A stretch of DNA of 64,000 nucleotides from Trichobilharzia szidati (taxonomy: Eukaryota; Platyhelminthes; Trematoda; Strigeidida; Schistosomatidae). The DNA lies in contig OX235279.1 in NCBI GenBank assembly GCA_944472155.2, forward strand, positions 116,118,110-116,182,109, in the 5' to 3' direction. How positions within the stretch are numbered: position 1 is the stretch's first letter; each line of letters opens with the position of its first letter. The notes under the pieces are model-generated. The model ran no database searches. It had not been told where the DNA came from and saw only the letters and a program-made list of their open reading frames with translations. The translations under genes were made by a program, and so were the position numbers. Positions 12,190 to 24,097 of the stretch are shown here, one piece after another.

Positions 12190-13310
12190 TTCATCATTTA
12201 TTATTGTTCCCCTGCCTTCAAAGTGGAACATACGGCTTCAACAACACATCTCCACTTTATTCTGTTTTCTGCTATCCTCTTCATCTGGGTCCACGATTGA
12301 CCAAACTCCCTCATCTCCTCCTTGACAAACGTCTCCTCCATGTCACCCTCACACCGAAGACATACTCGTCACTTCTCATTGGGATTCCACTTGAGGGCCT
12401 GGCGTGCGATGTCATGAGGCGGCCTCCTCAATGTATGCCCACTCCATCTCCACTTTTTCCTACATATTTGTTGAGCGATCGGCGCTTGGTTGGTTTGTTC
12501 TCAGCCAGAGTTTCTTGTTACTTATTCTTTCTTGCCGGTCGGCCATTCGATCTTCAGTATGGAGCCAGTGAAGGCAGCTGTTGATGAATTTCTGCAGTGG
12601 CGTGTTGGAAATCCTTTTCGTGACACGCTGGCCAAGTTTCTGACTCGTATAGAAGCACTGACCGACTTGACACTGGTGTTGAAATGCGACTCTTGCTCCG
12701 CATGCCTAGTGCGCAAGATTTTAAAACTGGTTTCAGGTTGATGAAGGCATGCGTATCTTGCCTTTTAGATTCTGACTGGCTTCAACATCTTTGTCCGTTC
12801 ATCTGGCTGTAGTTGAAACGATGATTTCCAGCCAGATAAGTGAAGGAAGCAACCTATGTTAAGTCTTTCCTGTTGATGGTGGTTGGTGCTGGTTGTTGTT
12901 GCTGTCTCTGTTCGTTGGTTATCTTCAACATCTCCATCTTCTCTATGTTCATCTGCAGTCCTGTCTTCGCCTCCTCTCCAGTTAGTTTGTTGGTTTTCGC
13001 TTGCAAATCTCAGAGTTTGTGCGACGTTAGACACATATCATCAGCGAAATCCATATCTTCTAGAGTCTTCTTATCATGCCGGCGTATTCCTGTCTTCTCA
13101 CTCTCGATGCATAATCCGATGCATAATCCAGTCCACCACAATTAAGAATATTATCGTGGATAATAGGCAGCCAGACTTCCCTTACTCCTGTATCCACTTC
13201 GAGTGCCTCAATGAGTTTTCCATTGTGGATCACTTGACACGTGGCACTGTCGTACAGCTGTTGTATGAGGTCTACAAATACTTGAGGTACGCTTAGTTAA
13301 ATAGTTCGCT
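12190..13310 (-). pseudogene. RTE-clade retrotransposon, 3' part R3
   Basis: Minus-strand translation gives the reverse transcriptase core LEDMDFADDMC near 13050. It continues through the KTEV-type region, a KIRIF/NVKS-equivalent segment near 12680 and a CRKKWRW-like block near 12440, ending at the TATGTTCCACTTTGAAGG 3' end near 12210. Frameshifts divide it. The 5' break is near 13310, where a piece of RTE leader continues in the opposite orientation (13312-13445). Confidence 0.75.
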
Positions 13311-13311
13311 A

Positions 13312-13445
13312 GTTTTCTAGCCATTCCCAAGCCCGGATAAAGAGGGAGGGTTGGGCGTATGGCAATCCCACACTGCCAGATCTTTCAAACCGCTAAAAAA
13401 ACTTAAAAACACAAAAATATATTTAAAAAATTGTGTGCGCTTAGG
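13312..13445 (+). mobile_element. RTE 5'-leader fragment, inverted relative to R3
   Basis: AAGCCCGGATAAAGAGGGAG followed by GGTTGGGCGTATGGCAATCC, then an A-rich segment with AAAATATATTTAAA. This matches the RTE leader at the 5' ends of R5 and R8. The orientation is opposite to the adjacent R3 body, as expected for a 5' inversion, although two independent insertions are possible. Confidence 0.5.
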
Positions 13446-14604
13446 AGGATCAAATGCTTGTTTTAATCTTACAACCTTATTTACAAGTATATAGAACTGA
13501 ATGGATAAATTGGTTAAGGATAGGTTTTTGCAAATAAAGGTTTGAAGCAACTAACAGTGCATGAAAAAATGGTGCTACTTGTGGTCATAAATGACACAAA
13601 TTCCTTGTGCTGTTTACATATCAGTCGTTTAATTCAGCTTGCAGTAAAACTGGATGATTTCTGTTATTCAAGTTTTCACCCCACATTTTAGGTGCAAAAA
13701 CATTCCTTGTCTATTTTCGCTTTATGAGAGTAATAGTTATTGATTCATCTAGGTATTTAGCTGAAAAAGATATAGTTTATCAATGCATCAGCAATCTGGA
13801 GACAATTTAGATTTTTATAACTACTTACTTCTTAAAGATTCTGTTTTAAGTGGTGAGACCCAATAATGTGTGAAACAACATAAACTCGCCGCACTTAAGA
13901 AAATTTGATCATAAATTCATCCGTATTATTATCCTCAGCTTTACGTCATGGACCTAGCTGATAAGTCATTATAGAACTAGAGTAGTAATATTTTGAAATA
14001 ATTAAATTAAAGGTGAAACGGATGAGTCGTTGCTAGATAAGTTTAGTTACATCCGTCAGTTACCACAGAATTACAGTGTGTAGCATAGCTCCAGTTCCTT
14101 CAAGAACTTACGTTTCATTGGTTTTATAAATTTGTAAAGAGGAATAAATACATGTATTTCTAAGACCTTTTGGCCAGCCATTCCAATGGACTCATCAACT
14201 GTTATCAGTAAAATAACATGCCGTTAAACTCTATATTCATCTTCTCATTGCTTATTTTAGTTTGTATCACATTTGGTCGTTCAAAATGGATTTCAATGAT
14301 ATATATAGAGTCAGGTATTCTACCCATTATTTTGGCGTTGCTAGATACTATTTATACTCGAGTAGAATGCACATTATAGACTGAAAGTTATACCGTTAGT
14401 TTTCCAATACAGAATACAGGGATTCACTGCTAAGTTCTTACAAGCAGTTATAAATGTTGATTTCACATGGCCTTAGTTCTTCTAATATTGTTTCTGTCAC
14501 TATGAGCTCTCCATTCAGTAATCCTGATGATTGATCAAAATTTATTATTCATAAATAAACTAGAAAATAACATAACGCTAGACATGTATCAGAAGAAAAG
14601 TAAA
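13446..14604. other. AT-rich DNA, no feature seen
   Basis: No exon or repeat recognised. Confidence 0.45.
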
Positions 14605-14935
14605 AGTCTGGTCATGGATTGATGTCATTTAGAGGGACATTGAACAGCTTGGAGTACTGAACAACCGTTTGCCCTAGTTTGGAACCTATCAGAAGCATGC
14701 ATCCATGAATCTACCGGGGATGTGTATGTTTCTATGATGATATTATAATACCAATGAAAATACAACAGATTTTATACGGATGGTTGACTACACCAGTCTA
14801 ACTCCTCCTAGGTCAGGATGGTATCACAAATACACTTCGATAAGTGTATTTTAGGATAAATAATGAACCAAGGACCTCCATACTATGACGAGAACTCATC
14901 ATCATTCAGCCACTGGGACGACATTCAGTTGCCCA
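14605..14935 (-). mobile_element. Decayed hammerhead-type SINE, copy H2
   Basis: On the minus strand a tRNA-like head with CCCAGTGGCTGAATGATG lies near 14930. The hammerhead region near 14640-14700 reads CTGATAGGTTCC, a loop, then AGGGCAAACGG. The left core is changed at its last two positions, and the GAAA box is reduced to CAAA. A stretch at 14780-14850 also matches 22660-22750. Confidence 0.5.
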
Positions 14936-14989
14936 TGAATTTTATCTTCGAGACTTTACTTCCAGTGTCATCAGCAACTATGAGTGCTC

Positions 14990-15125
14990 ACACTCGACCT
15001 GGTCGACCCTCTCTACCATATAACCGGTAAAAGCCACAGATCCAGGAAAAAGCAGCTATTCCTGATCCTCTAACTGAAATCAATCCGTGACCAAACTTGA
15101 AAGTGATCCAATTTCTATGAAACAG
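14990..15125 (+). repeat. Tail of a hammerhead-type SINE, plus orientation
   Basis: CTCTAACTGAAATCAATCCG followed by TGACC resembles the tail of the plus-strand copy at 39724-39900 (CTCTAACTGAAGTCATTTTG). It lies just right of the minus-strand copy H2. The ribozyme region is not recognisable. Confidence 0.35.
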
Positions 15126-16145
15126 CACTTAAAAGGAAAATAACTTTAGTTTCAGGAATCACTTTCGGAAATCCCAGTAACAAGTCAGTGACCATCAGAA
15201 ACTATGTAGCCATGCATAGTCGAGTAAACGAGAGACTTTCATAATGACTGATTGCAGATAAGTTCACATCCGAGCACATGGATAAGTATCTGTATTCAAC
15301 TGGTAAAACATATTCAGATAGGAGTGTACAATGCAAAACTTAGTTCATTTTTATTTTTTGGAAACCTGTATCTATCCTCAATGCATCCTTAAATCCTTGG
15401 TCGTATATGTGAAAAATAATTTTAAGACCAACTTCCAGTATTTAATCACAAGTTAAGTACCAAGAAAATCTTTTATTTCTCCATATTAACTCTGAATTTC
15501 TACTGCTTGAAAATTATTTAGATGGAGAAAATGAAGAACAAATAAATTTTAATTGTGATATGTGGGACTGATATTTACCACTGCTTTGTTACTTTTCATA
15601 AAACGCTCCATCATTGTAGGTACTTTTTAAAGATGTTTTTGGTCTAGACATCAGCTTGAGAATCGCTGGGAACCAAAGTGACTTTGGCATTATTCCTTGT
15701 ACACACTTTTGAAAAGTTTCAAATAAGGATTTCACGGTAGTCTTGTTTAAGCGATTTCATTTTGTATTGAAAAAGCTGCCCTGTTGGCAGTCACTTTTCC
15801 TTGAATCTTCAAATCATATGAATTCTGATTTTTTATTTTATTTTTTAAAACTAGGGATTTCACAATGATTTTCACTGAGGCTATTTTATTATTCGTAAAT
15901 TTCTCTCATCGCAGTTTTGTCATTATCGGGTGCTAAGTCCATCATACTCATATCAAACTTGTTTTACAGTCAAGTACTAGTAAAGTCACGGATAGAAAAA
16001 TATTTCACATGATTAAACAATGAATGCTTGCTATTTTGCTGATTAAAATTTTTCGCTAATCACCACATCTGGATTATACATTTATAAGGCTCAACATGAA
16101 TTACCGAATCAATAGAAGTTCTTTAGGAGATCACCTCACCTAGTC
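15126..16145. other. AT-rich DNA, no feature seen
   Basis: No gene or repeat supported. Confidence 0.45.
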
Positions 16146-16149
16146 CAAT

Positions 16150-18572
16150 AGTCCACTATTTTTCTAGCCATCCGAATCCAGGCAAAAAGAAAGGCTAGGC
16201 TAGTGACCGTAACCTTGGAAACAAATATAGCCCCTACAGAAGTGCAAAGGTCGAAAAAATATGAGAAGCAAAATTAATTTTCTCTCGAATCAGAGAAACG
16301 GAATGACATGCAGTGGTAAAAAACTTCGAGAAACCAGTCAGCCAGCTGATGCGTCTCGCATTCATGAAAAGTAGAATGAGAATGGGAACCTAGAATGTGA
16401 GTAAATTTATGAGGCTCGCTGGAAAAGCTACCGAAGTAGCAAAAGCATGAGAATATATGCCACAGAAGAGCTCGAAACCTGTGAAAGCAAGTGGAATGGA
16501 TACGGACTGTCAAAATTGTCAGCAAGGGAGACAAAAATCTAATTCAGTCTGGTCACCTAGACGACAACCACCAGCAAACTGAGGCACTGAGCAGATATCA
16601 AGATGTCACAAGAAGCGAACTCATCATGTCGCCAGAGGTTCTTCTTCGTGGAGATGAATGAGAATGCAGAACACTTCAAAGACTGCTGTGTCTTCAATCA
16701 TTTGGTTTTCAAAGGCAGTGTGAAGAAACACAAGGACATACACAAGGCCGGCGACATGGATTTCACCCGAAAGGTACACCAAAAGCACACATATTTCATC
16801 TCAATAAAGCTCAAGAATTTCGAGAAGCAGCCTGTTCGACACAGTCGAGAAGTGAAGCAGAAATACCAAGAACAACACACACATCAATTTCATTGGACAC
16901 CGATCCTACGACAAACACAGTAATCTTGAGTGCAGTCGAGCTACTGAAGGCTAGCCGGGAAGGCAGCAGAACTGGACGCGATTCCCCATCACCCGAAGCA
17001 CTGAGAACAGACCCAGAGACTGCAGTAGACATGTTCACGCCTTCACTGCAAAAGGTTTGGAAAGAGCGAAAGGTGACCATCGCTTGGAAGAGAGGCTGGC
17101 TACCTTGTCAACTTGCCAAAAAAGAGCGACTTACACCTCACTATGGAAGAAGTGTCGTGGAATAATGCTCTTCTCCACGCCAAGTGAAATAATGTGTCGC
17201 ATCATCCTGGAGAGAATAAAAGATGCACTGCATGCATAACCCCGTTCGCTCCCTCCAAACTGAACGAGCTGGATTCAGGAAGGGGAAATCATCTGCTGAT
17301 CGAATTGAAACTCCACGCATCATCATCACAGAACTATGCACAGAGTAGCAGTCAAACCCCTCTCTCTCTTCCTCAACTGAACCGACTTCCAGAAGGCCTT
17401 CACCAGACGGTGTTGACGGAGAAGTAATTCGGAAACTACTTCGACACTATGGCGTGCACCGACTGCACAAGTCTTCATCAACCTCATTCGACAACTGGCT
17501 GTCTAGATGACAATGCCACGTGTCAGGCGATGCACAGCGTGAAACTCAGCGAGGCATTCGAAGTGAATACAGGAGTAAGACTAGGCAGTCTTCCCAGTAT
17601 CACTGATGATATCCCCAGTTGTGGTGTACTGCATTACGTGTCACACTGGACACAGCGAGAGAGAGATAGAAAACAAAAATCACGTTGGACTGACAAATAG
17701 ACTCCATCTAGAAGATCTGGATTTCGCAGATGATTTGTGTTCACTGTCACACAAACTCCAAGCCATACAGGCAGGCAGAAAGCAACAAACTGACTGAAGA
17801 AGCTGGCAGCGAAGACAGAATTCCAGGTAAACACATAGAAGATGGTGGTGATTAAGACAACCAACAGACCGACCAAACAGTCAACTACAACAAGCAAAAA
17901 TCAGCGTCATCTGAAGAAATTTGATAGTCGTCACCGCTTTCTTACACTCATTTAGAAAACATTATTTTAACCACCAGATTTCCTAGCGATTGCAGATGTC
18001 AAAGCTAGAAACGAAAAGTCAACATACGCCTCCATCGATCTGATGTCAGTTTGCGAATCTCTCCCACTCAGCATCAAAGACAAGATTCGAGTTTTGCAAC
18101 GCAAATATCAAGTAAGTTCTTCCACATGGGTCAGAAACTTGACAAGACATTCACGAAAAGCATTTCCAGCAAGTTACAGACTCTTATCAACAACTGCTTT
18201 CGCTGGCTCCATTCTGAAGATAAAATAGCCAGCCAGAAAGAACTAGCAACGAGAAACTCTGACAACAAACCAACAAAGAGCCGATTGCCGTAGGAATGTG
18301 CAGAAGAAAATGTGGAAGAATTGGACACTCAGTGTTGAAACTGTGTAATGACAACGCACTCCAGGCCGTCGAGTGGAATCCGAATGGGAAACGACGAGTG
18401 AGGCGCTCGACGATGACATGGAAAACTTCGTGCGACGAAGAGATGAGAGACTACTGGCAGTCCTGGACCTAGCTAAAACGAACAGCGGAAAGAGGACAAA
18501 GAGTAGACATGCTGTTGAAGCTCTTTGTTCCACTTGGAACCCAAGGAAACTTACAATAATAATAATAATGCC
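16150..18572 (+). pseudogene. RTE-clade retrotransposon R4 (near full span, dead)
   Basis: It starts with the leader TTTTCTAGCCATCCGAATCC. Next come an endonuclease remnant (NENAEHFKDCCVFNHLVF, then HKDIHKA, near 16660-16760), the pre-RT box (LLKASREGSRTGRDSP, near 16940), the RT region (ERAGFRKGKSS, near 17270; DFADDLCSLSH, near 17720) and the C-terminal tail to TTGTTCCACTTGGAACC and an AAT tract. Compared with R5 it lacks about 320 bp near 16610, just before the endonuclease remnant. Within 16651-17812 it is virtually identical to R5 (24857-26018), with one mismatch seen, while sequence on either side differs strongly. Multiple stops and shifts make it noncoding. Confidence 0.85.
18555..18569 (+). 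repeat. (AAT)5 tail of RTE R4
   Basis: Five AAT units directly follow the RTE 3' end. Short AAT tracts also mark R1 and R8, so this is the family's tail repeat. Confidence 0.85.
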
Positions 18573-19699
18573 AGCATAACCAGTACGTTGATTATGCTTA
18601 TATTTGGGAATAAGCCAGGTCACAGATTCACACCTTGTCATGATGCATATACTTTATCATTCCACTATATTGGGGCATGTAAACTGTAAGATTTCATCAG
18701 GAAAACTCGATGAATTTAATGAAATGAATGAATTCAATTGCATTTATGAATCATTTTGTTGGGATGCCACCTGAAGTTGAAAGTGTGGCTGTGAGGAAGT
18801 ATTGACTCAGGAAATGAGTTTGAGGTCGTTTTATGGGTGTTATGTAGTTGGACAGCAGATAACTTTTGACATTTTTAGAATGCCTAATCACTTGTACTTA
18901 TACAATTTGCGACGTAAGCAACTTGCTCCAATGCACTTTCACTTTATTTGATTGAACAAAGTGAACCGGTTTTAAACAGGCGAATGAGTTGGAACTCTGA
19001 TGGTCACTTCAATAAACTGGCAGAACTGTAGGAAATAAGAATTTTCGAAAAACACTCCGAGTCAAGCTGAAATGTAAATTTGATTTTCAGGCAACTGATT
19101 TTCCCTTTTTCACCTCCCTTTCCATAAACATAATACTAAGACTTTCTCGAAAATTGTGCATTTATAGCATTTTTTCCATTGTGTCATTGAATATGATATG
19201 AAGCTTATGAACAAAATGTACATCATGTATTAACTTCACATGTATTCTCCACATGTACACAAAATGTCACACCCATTAGTAGATTATAAGATAATTATCA
19301 AGTAATTTACAGGCTTTCATTGTCGTGTTTTATCCACTACTGAAGGAAGAATAACTTGGTTGTGTAGCCTGAAATATTAGCACAGTAAATGTAGAGATAG
19401 ATGTTATTTTTACACATGGTGTTTATGAATATAAGATTTCACTACATGTCTTTTGTGTATGTTAAGAGTATTTTGAATATCCTTTTTCTTCAGGACAGAT
19501 ATGCTGCAGGGTGTCCTAACTTCTATCAATAGTCCTTTTATTCTAAAGAAGCGAAAACTAAACATCATTTTCAGAGCAGACAATTGCAAATAGATGCAAC
19601 TTATCAAGTCACCACACTGGATAAAAACACACAAAAGCAGAGGATAAATTCTTAGAAACTATAATAAATGAAAATATATGAGTCAGAATAATTGCGTGA
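18573..19699. other. AT-rich DNA, no feature seen
   Basis: No supported gene. The minus-strand ORF at 19410-19634 is unrecognised. Confidence 0.45.
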
Positions 19700-20290
19700 A
19701 TGATAATGACAATTTAAGGAGTATAAGCAGTGAATGCATCTGCGCCGATTTCGAGCAACTTCACCACGTTTCTTCCACCCATGTTTCTTAGCCTCCCACG
19801 GAAGTGAACGAGACAGCCGTCACTTCCTTATGCAGCTAAACCAATGGTCAGTAACTTTGTGGCTTGATGTAATATAATGGCTTGACCACACATAACTACT
19901 TTGCAACCTGTTTCAAACTCAACTAACATTGCTCAGTTTTGGTATAAATGACACCTTATTCCATGAAGGTTTAATTTCTCATTGATTGAGTTGACGTACT
20001 TACCTACGACTCAACGCCTGACCTCAATATTACTCACTGCATTACACCACGTAACACAGGAGAAACCTACGATCAAAAATAGCTGGCCTCTTCATGTCTT
20101 CCGTGTCTTAAAGTCACAAAAGAGGACAAAGGAAACTGCATCGCAGTACATGCATCTTTGACCGATAGCTGGATATCACGTCTGCGCCACAGATTAAGTC
20201 AGCAAATGCCATATAAACCTCTTTTATCTGTACTTAGAATCCGTTAAGACTCAGTCCATTAGAGCTGAATCAGCTTCTCAAATAAGTAAG
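19700..20290 (-). pseudogene. Second non-LTR family, C-terminal tail (copy N1)
   Basis: Matches 59395-60200 in the same orientation. Shared plus-strand landmarks are TGGATATCACGTCTGCGCCA, a CTACGATCAAAAATAGCTGG stretch, CTCAATATTACTCACTGCAT and GAATGCATCTGCGCCGATTT. On the minus strand these encode decayed remains of the post-RT region (WRRRDI-type and CRxIA-type segments) of a non-LTR element distinct from the R series. Confidence 0.6.
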
Positions 20291-20389
20291 ATAGTCAACG
20301 GATTTAATCATTTCGCTCCATATCCTTAAACTAGAAGTAAGAGCAGACGAGTCCTGCAACACTATCGGCCTGCTGCTAAGTTAATTTAA

Positions 20390-21700
20390 CATTTGACCCA
20401 TATGCATTGTATTCTTGAGATTCTGATTTCCCCTCACTTTATCCCTTAATAAGAACGCAGTTTTTAACTGGAATTCCTTTTTCAGGTTAATTGGATGTCA
20501 TCGAGAAGTACTTTGCAAATGACTTCTTCTGATTATCATGAATGTGTCACCTGAGTAAGGTATCCGAGTTTGCGATAATATTAGTAAAATTTTGGCTTCT
20601 AGTCATCTCATACCAGCTTCGACAGTCACCGTATGAGTCATGCTATTTTATTGTGGTTTCTTTCGTTTAATTGTTGAATCCAGAGTATGTTATAGGGCAT
20701 AAATCCGTGAGGTCCATTTAACTTGAAAATAGTATTTTTGTATGTTCTGCAAGGTGTTCATTAGTCTCAAATGGCTCTTGTATGGTTTCTTTATTCAACT
20801 TTTCTTCTATCCGGATATATAGTCATTTGACATAAAATATTATCATATTATCTTCAGAAACAGAAATGACATTGTGACAGAATGATTATATGACTTTGTT
20901 ATATATCTTTATGTTCCACAGAGTCATTTGGATCCGTTTTACGTTGGTGTTTAGAGTAATTGAGCGTTTGATCGAACAGAAATATCTGGTTTTTGCAGTT
21001 TGGATGTACAGTGAAACTGAATGGAAACGAATTCGTTAGATTTCATTTTCCCCTAATCTGTCTTTGTTATTTCTCCGAATTTCATGAGCTCACTAAAGGT
21101 CGTTTTCAAACAAATCTCCAATGCTTGTTAGTATTTGTCCTGAATTTTTGGTGTATATTATTTCTGAAAACGTCTACAGCTTTATTAGAGCGGTTTACTT
21201 TCTCTGTGACTATAGTGATTCCTCCTTTGCCAACTGTTATTGTAATGATTTTTTTTATCTCTTTAAATCTTTCTGGGATGTATTGTTCCTGAGGACTAAG
21301 TTAGGTACTCTGGGTGTAGTAGCCTAAAATATTTATTGTTGGTCGTCATCAAACTTCATAACTTGAGCAATAATTCGAAGGCAGCTAATAAACCTGTTTT
21401 GTCGTGTAACAAGTGTCGCCATGCAACCTATTTTTAAAGAGTTTCATTGAGCTTTTCAGAATTTGTTTTAATAAATCCATTACTAAATCATCCATTGTTT
21501 TCTCAGTTAGTTGTTTCTCTGAGGCGACTGAGTATTTTTTTCACTCTGTTCTCTCCTTGACATATCCACCACTGATGGATGCCCTTTTTCAAAGTCGCCA
21601 GAGTGTAAGTGAGTTGATAGGGGCTTACAAACGACAACTAAAAGTACTCAGAATAATCTTCTGATGAAACTTTTAATCTGCAGATAAAGAAACTTCTTCC
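20390..21700 (-). pseudogene. Penelope-like reverse transcriptase, heavily decayed (P8)
   Basis: Minus-strand reading from about 21700 gives RNNTSQKDLKR and then KIITITVGKGGITIVTE (21200-21290), in the position of the conserved D/R-K-DKG block of PLE reverse transcriptases. A catalytic YVDDTF-like site follows, degraded to YSGDTFMIIRR near 20540. Many stops lie between. The plus-strand ORFs at 20993-21327 are shadows. The assignment rests on two motifs in the right order and spacing. Confidence 0.45.
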
Positions 21701-22495
21701 TATCCTATCTTATGTTAGTATACTGCTTCAATCTCTTAGCAGTAAAATATCTTCAAAAAAAATTGTCTTCATAATTATTAGTGCACTGGGTCCTTATAAA
21801 AATGAAATAATTAGCGATATTCCTTCTTCTTTCTTTGAATAGAAATAGTTGAATGACTGTGACCGAATAACTAATAGCTTCCTACCATCCTTTCATGCAC
21901 TGGTTTGAAGAGACAGTATGCTAATTAAATCAGGGAATTCAACCTTATTGGATGGTTTTTACTTTCAATATTAATAATTAATATTAGCCAGAGAATACAC
22001 CCAGCTGGGTAATGTACCATTTCCATTTGTTATAGAGGAAAATTATGTATGTATATATATATATATATATAAATTCTTTGGAAATAGGCTTCCTAAGAAA
22101 AGTTTATACTGTGGAATGATGTATTCTGGTAATACATGAACGAATTTTATGACATAGATAATAAAATATCTAGACATCAGTTTTATTTAGGATAACTAAA
22201 TACATTCGGGTTTGTAGTCTGACAATAAACTAACTCATATTGACCTAGCTGCTTAAACGAAGACCTTGGAAATAGCAGATCAACCTGCAAGATCAGTATA
22301 TCTACTTTGAATAAGATATTCAGATTAAGATGATATTGACTGAATTGAGATTTACGTGTTTTAGCATTAAAACTGAAAGGTTATGTAACAACTTAAGTAA
22401 CACTGATATCTCATTCACTGTCTAGACAAAATACAGAGTAGAAGATCTGAGATGTAGTTACAGATTTCCTTACCTTCAACCTCTTTTCTTCTCAA
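21701..22495. other. AT-rich DNA with a (TA)n microsatellite
   Basis: No gene. A TA dinucleotide run spans 22052-22071. Confidence 0.6.
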
Positions 22496-22760
22496 GATTG
22501 GTTTGTAGGGATTTGACTGGTTTCAAGTCAGATCACGAAATGACATCAGTGAGAGAACGCTTGAAAACCAGGGGAAACTGGATAGTCCTAGTTTGGGGAT
22601 CCTCAGCACTACACTTTTATTAACCCTCAGGATATAATAATGGTGACGGAAATGTGACAGCTTTTGCACTAGTGCTTAACTATGCCAGTCTAATTTCATC
22701 CTGGTTCAGGACCATATGATAAATATGTATCTTATGATAAGAAATCAATCAGTCATATTT
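22496..22760 (-). mobile_element. Decayed hammerhead-type SINE, copy H3
   Basis: The minus strand ends with CAAATCCCTACAAACCAA near 22498. The hammerhead region reads GTGCTGAGGATCCCCAAACT then AGGACTATCCAG. The left core CTGAGGA is intact, but about 8 nt covering GAAA are deleted, so the ribozyme is broken. The 22660-22750 part matches H2. Confidence 0.6.
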
Positions 22761-24097
22761 AAAATCCTAAAAAGAATTGTGCCATAAAATTTCATTTCAC
22801 TGTCATTTATGTTTGTATAAATTTGGTGATTAGGCTGACGTCAGTAAATCAGCAAGTCCAGTCAGAAAGGTGCTGGAAAGTTTGAATAGTCATACATTTG
22901 TCTGATAAAGAAATGACATGAAATGATCGTAATTCACACTACGAGATTTGATTTCCTGGAAACTTTAGTGCAGAGAATTTCGGCTGACAGGTATTGTTTG
23001 GAGTTGCGCCTACATTAATGACTTGAATATACACTAAGAATGTTAAAGATTGCTTAACCGTAACGTACGACAACTATAGTTTTCAGATAATAGTGACATA
23101 AAACCAAGGCTAGTCATATAAAGGCTTGCTAAAAAATAAGTGAGACTATTTACTCCTCAAAACATTTTTGTTGTGGATGTGTAAACAGCTTGACTGACAA
23201 CAATTTTTGAATTTTAATAATTATTTGCGAGATATCATGACATGTTTCAATACTGAAGTTTGGAATGCGCATGTCTTACTGAACTTTGAAACTCACTTAT
23301 ACTATCCATTTTCATCATCACTTTTTCTACCAGTAACGTTCTTTTTCCTCTTCTTCAAACCCCAGCTTAACTTATGTACGGTTTTGCAAACATCATCACA
23401 GGATTAAAAAAAAAAGCCATCTTGATACCCTAATATGAGATTAGATTCGCGAAAATACCCCTGCAGGACTCATTCAGGATTACATCACTGACATTAACTT
23501 AGGATATTACACATTAGTTGTGTCCAAATACTGCATCACACAGGATTCATTATAATTAAACTTTAAGCAAAGTCATATTTTTTTATACGAAAGATTCAGT
23601 TCAACTTTATTAGTGGATTATCTCTTGGGTTGAACTTTGAATTAAAAATTTATTACTCTCTCTGGTCTAACCATTAAACACTAAAAGTTATTCATAAGTC
23701 TATTTTCATGAATTAAGTTGCAGTAGCTTAATTTGGAATAAAACAGATGAATACTTATTACTTAGGACTTTCCTGTTTTTGTGATTTTGTACCATTTCTC
23801 CATATTATCATTCCCTTACTAATAGATGATTTCAACTGGAGTAGAATAAATTGAATGAATAGTTAGTCGCTTTTCTAATTTATGAACGCATTATCTTCTC
23901 TGAAGAGATCACATATATCTCCGTATTTTAGACCTACTTAGGTATACTAATGCCTCAGCTTCAAATATTATTGACACCAACCAGTTTTGTCTCAACAATC
24001 AAATAACCATGAATTCAGTGAGTTCATTTTTCATCCTATAATGATAATTCACTGACGTTAGATAGTCGGAGACCATGAGTATGATTTTAGTAAATTT
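22761..24097. other. AT-rich DNA, no feature seen
   Basis: No gene or repeat supported. The ORF at 23207-23407 is unrecognised. Confidence 0.45.

Noticed and set aside
12099..12584. 161-residue plus-strand ORF
   Set aside because: Antisense of the RTE R3 3' region; the same frame recurs in R5 and R8 as antisense.
20993..21327. Hydrophobic plus-strand ORFs that look like membrane segments
   Set aside because: They are antisense to a decayed PLE reverse transcriptase; hydrophobicity comes from T-rich DNA.
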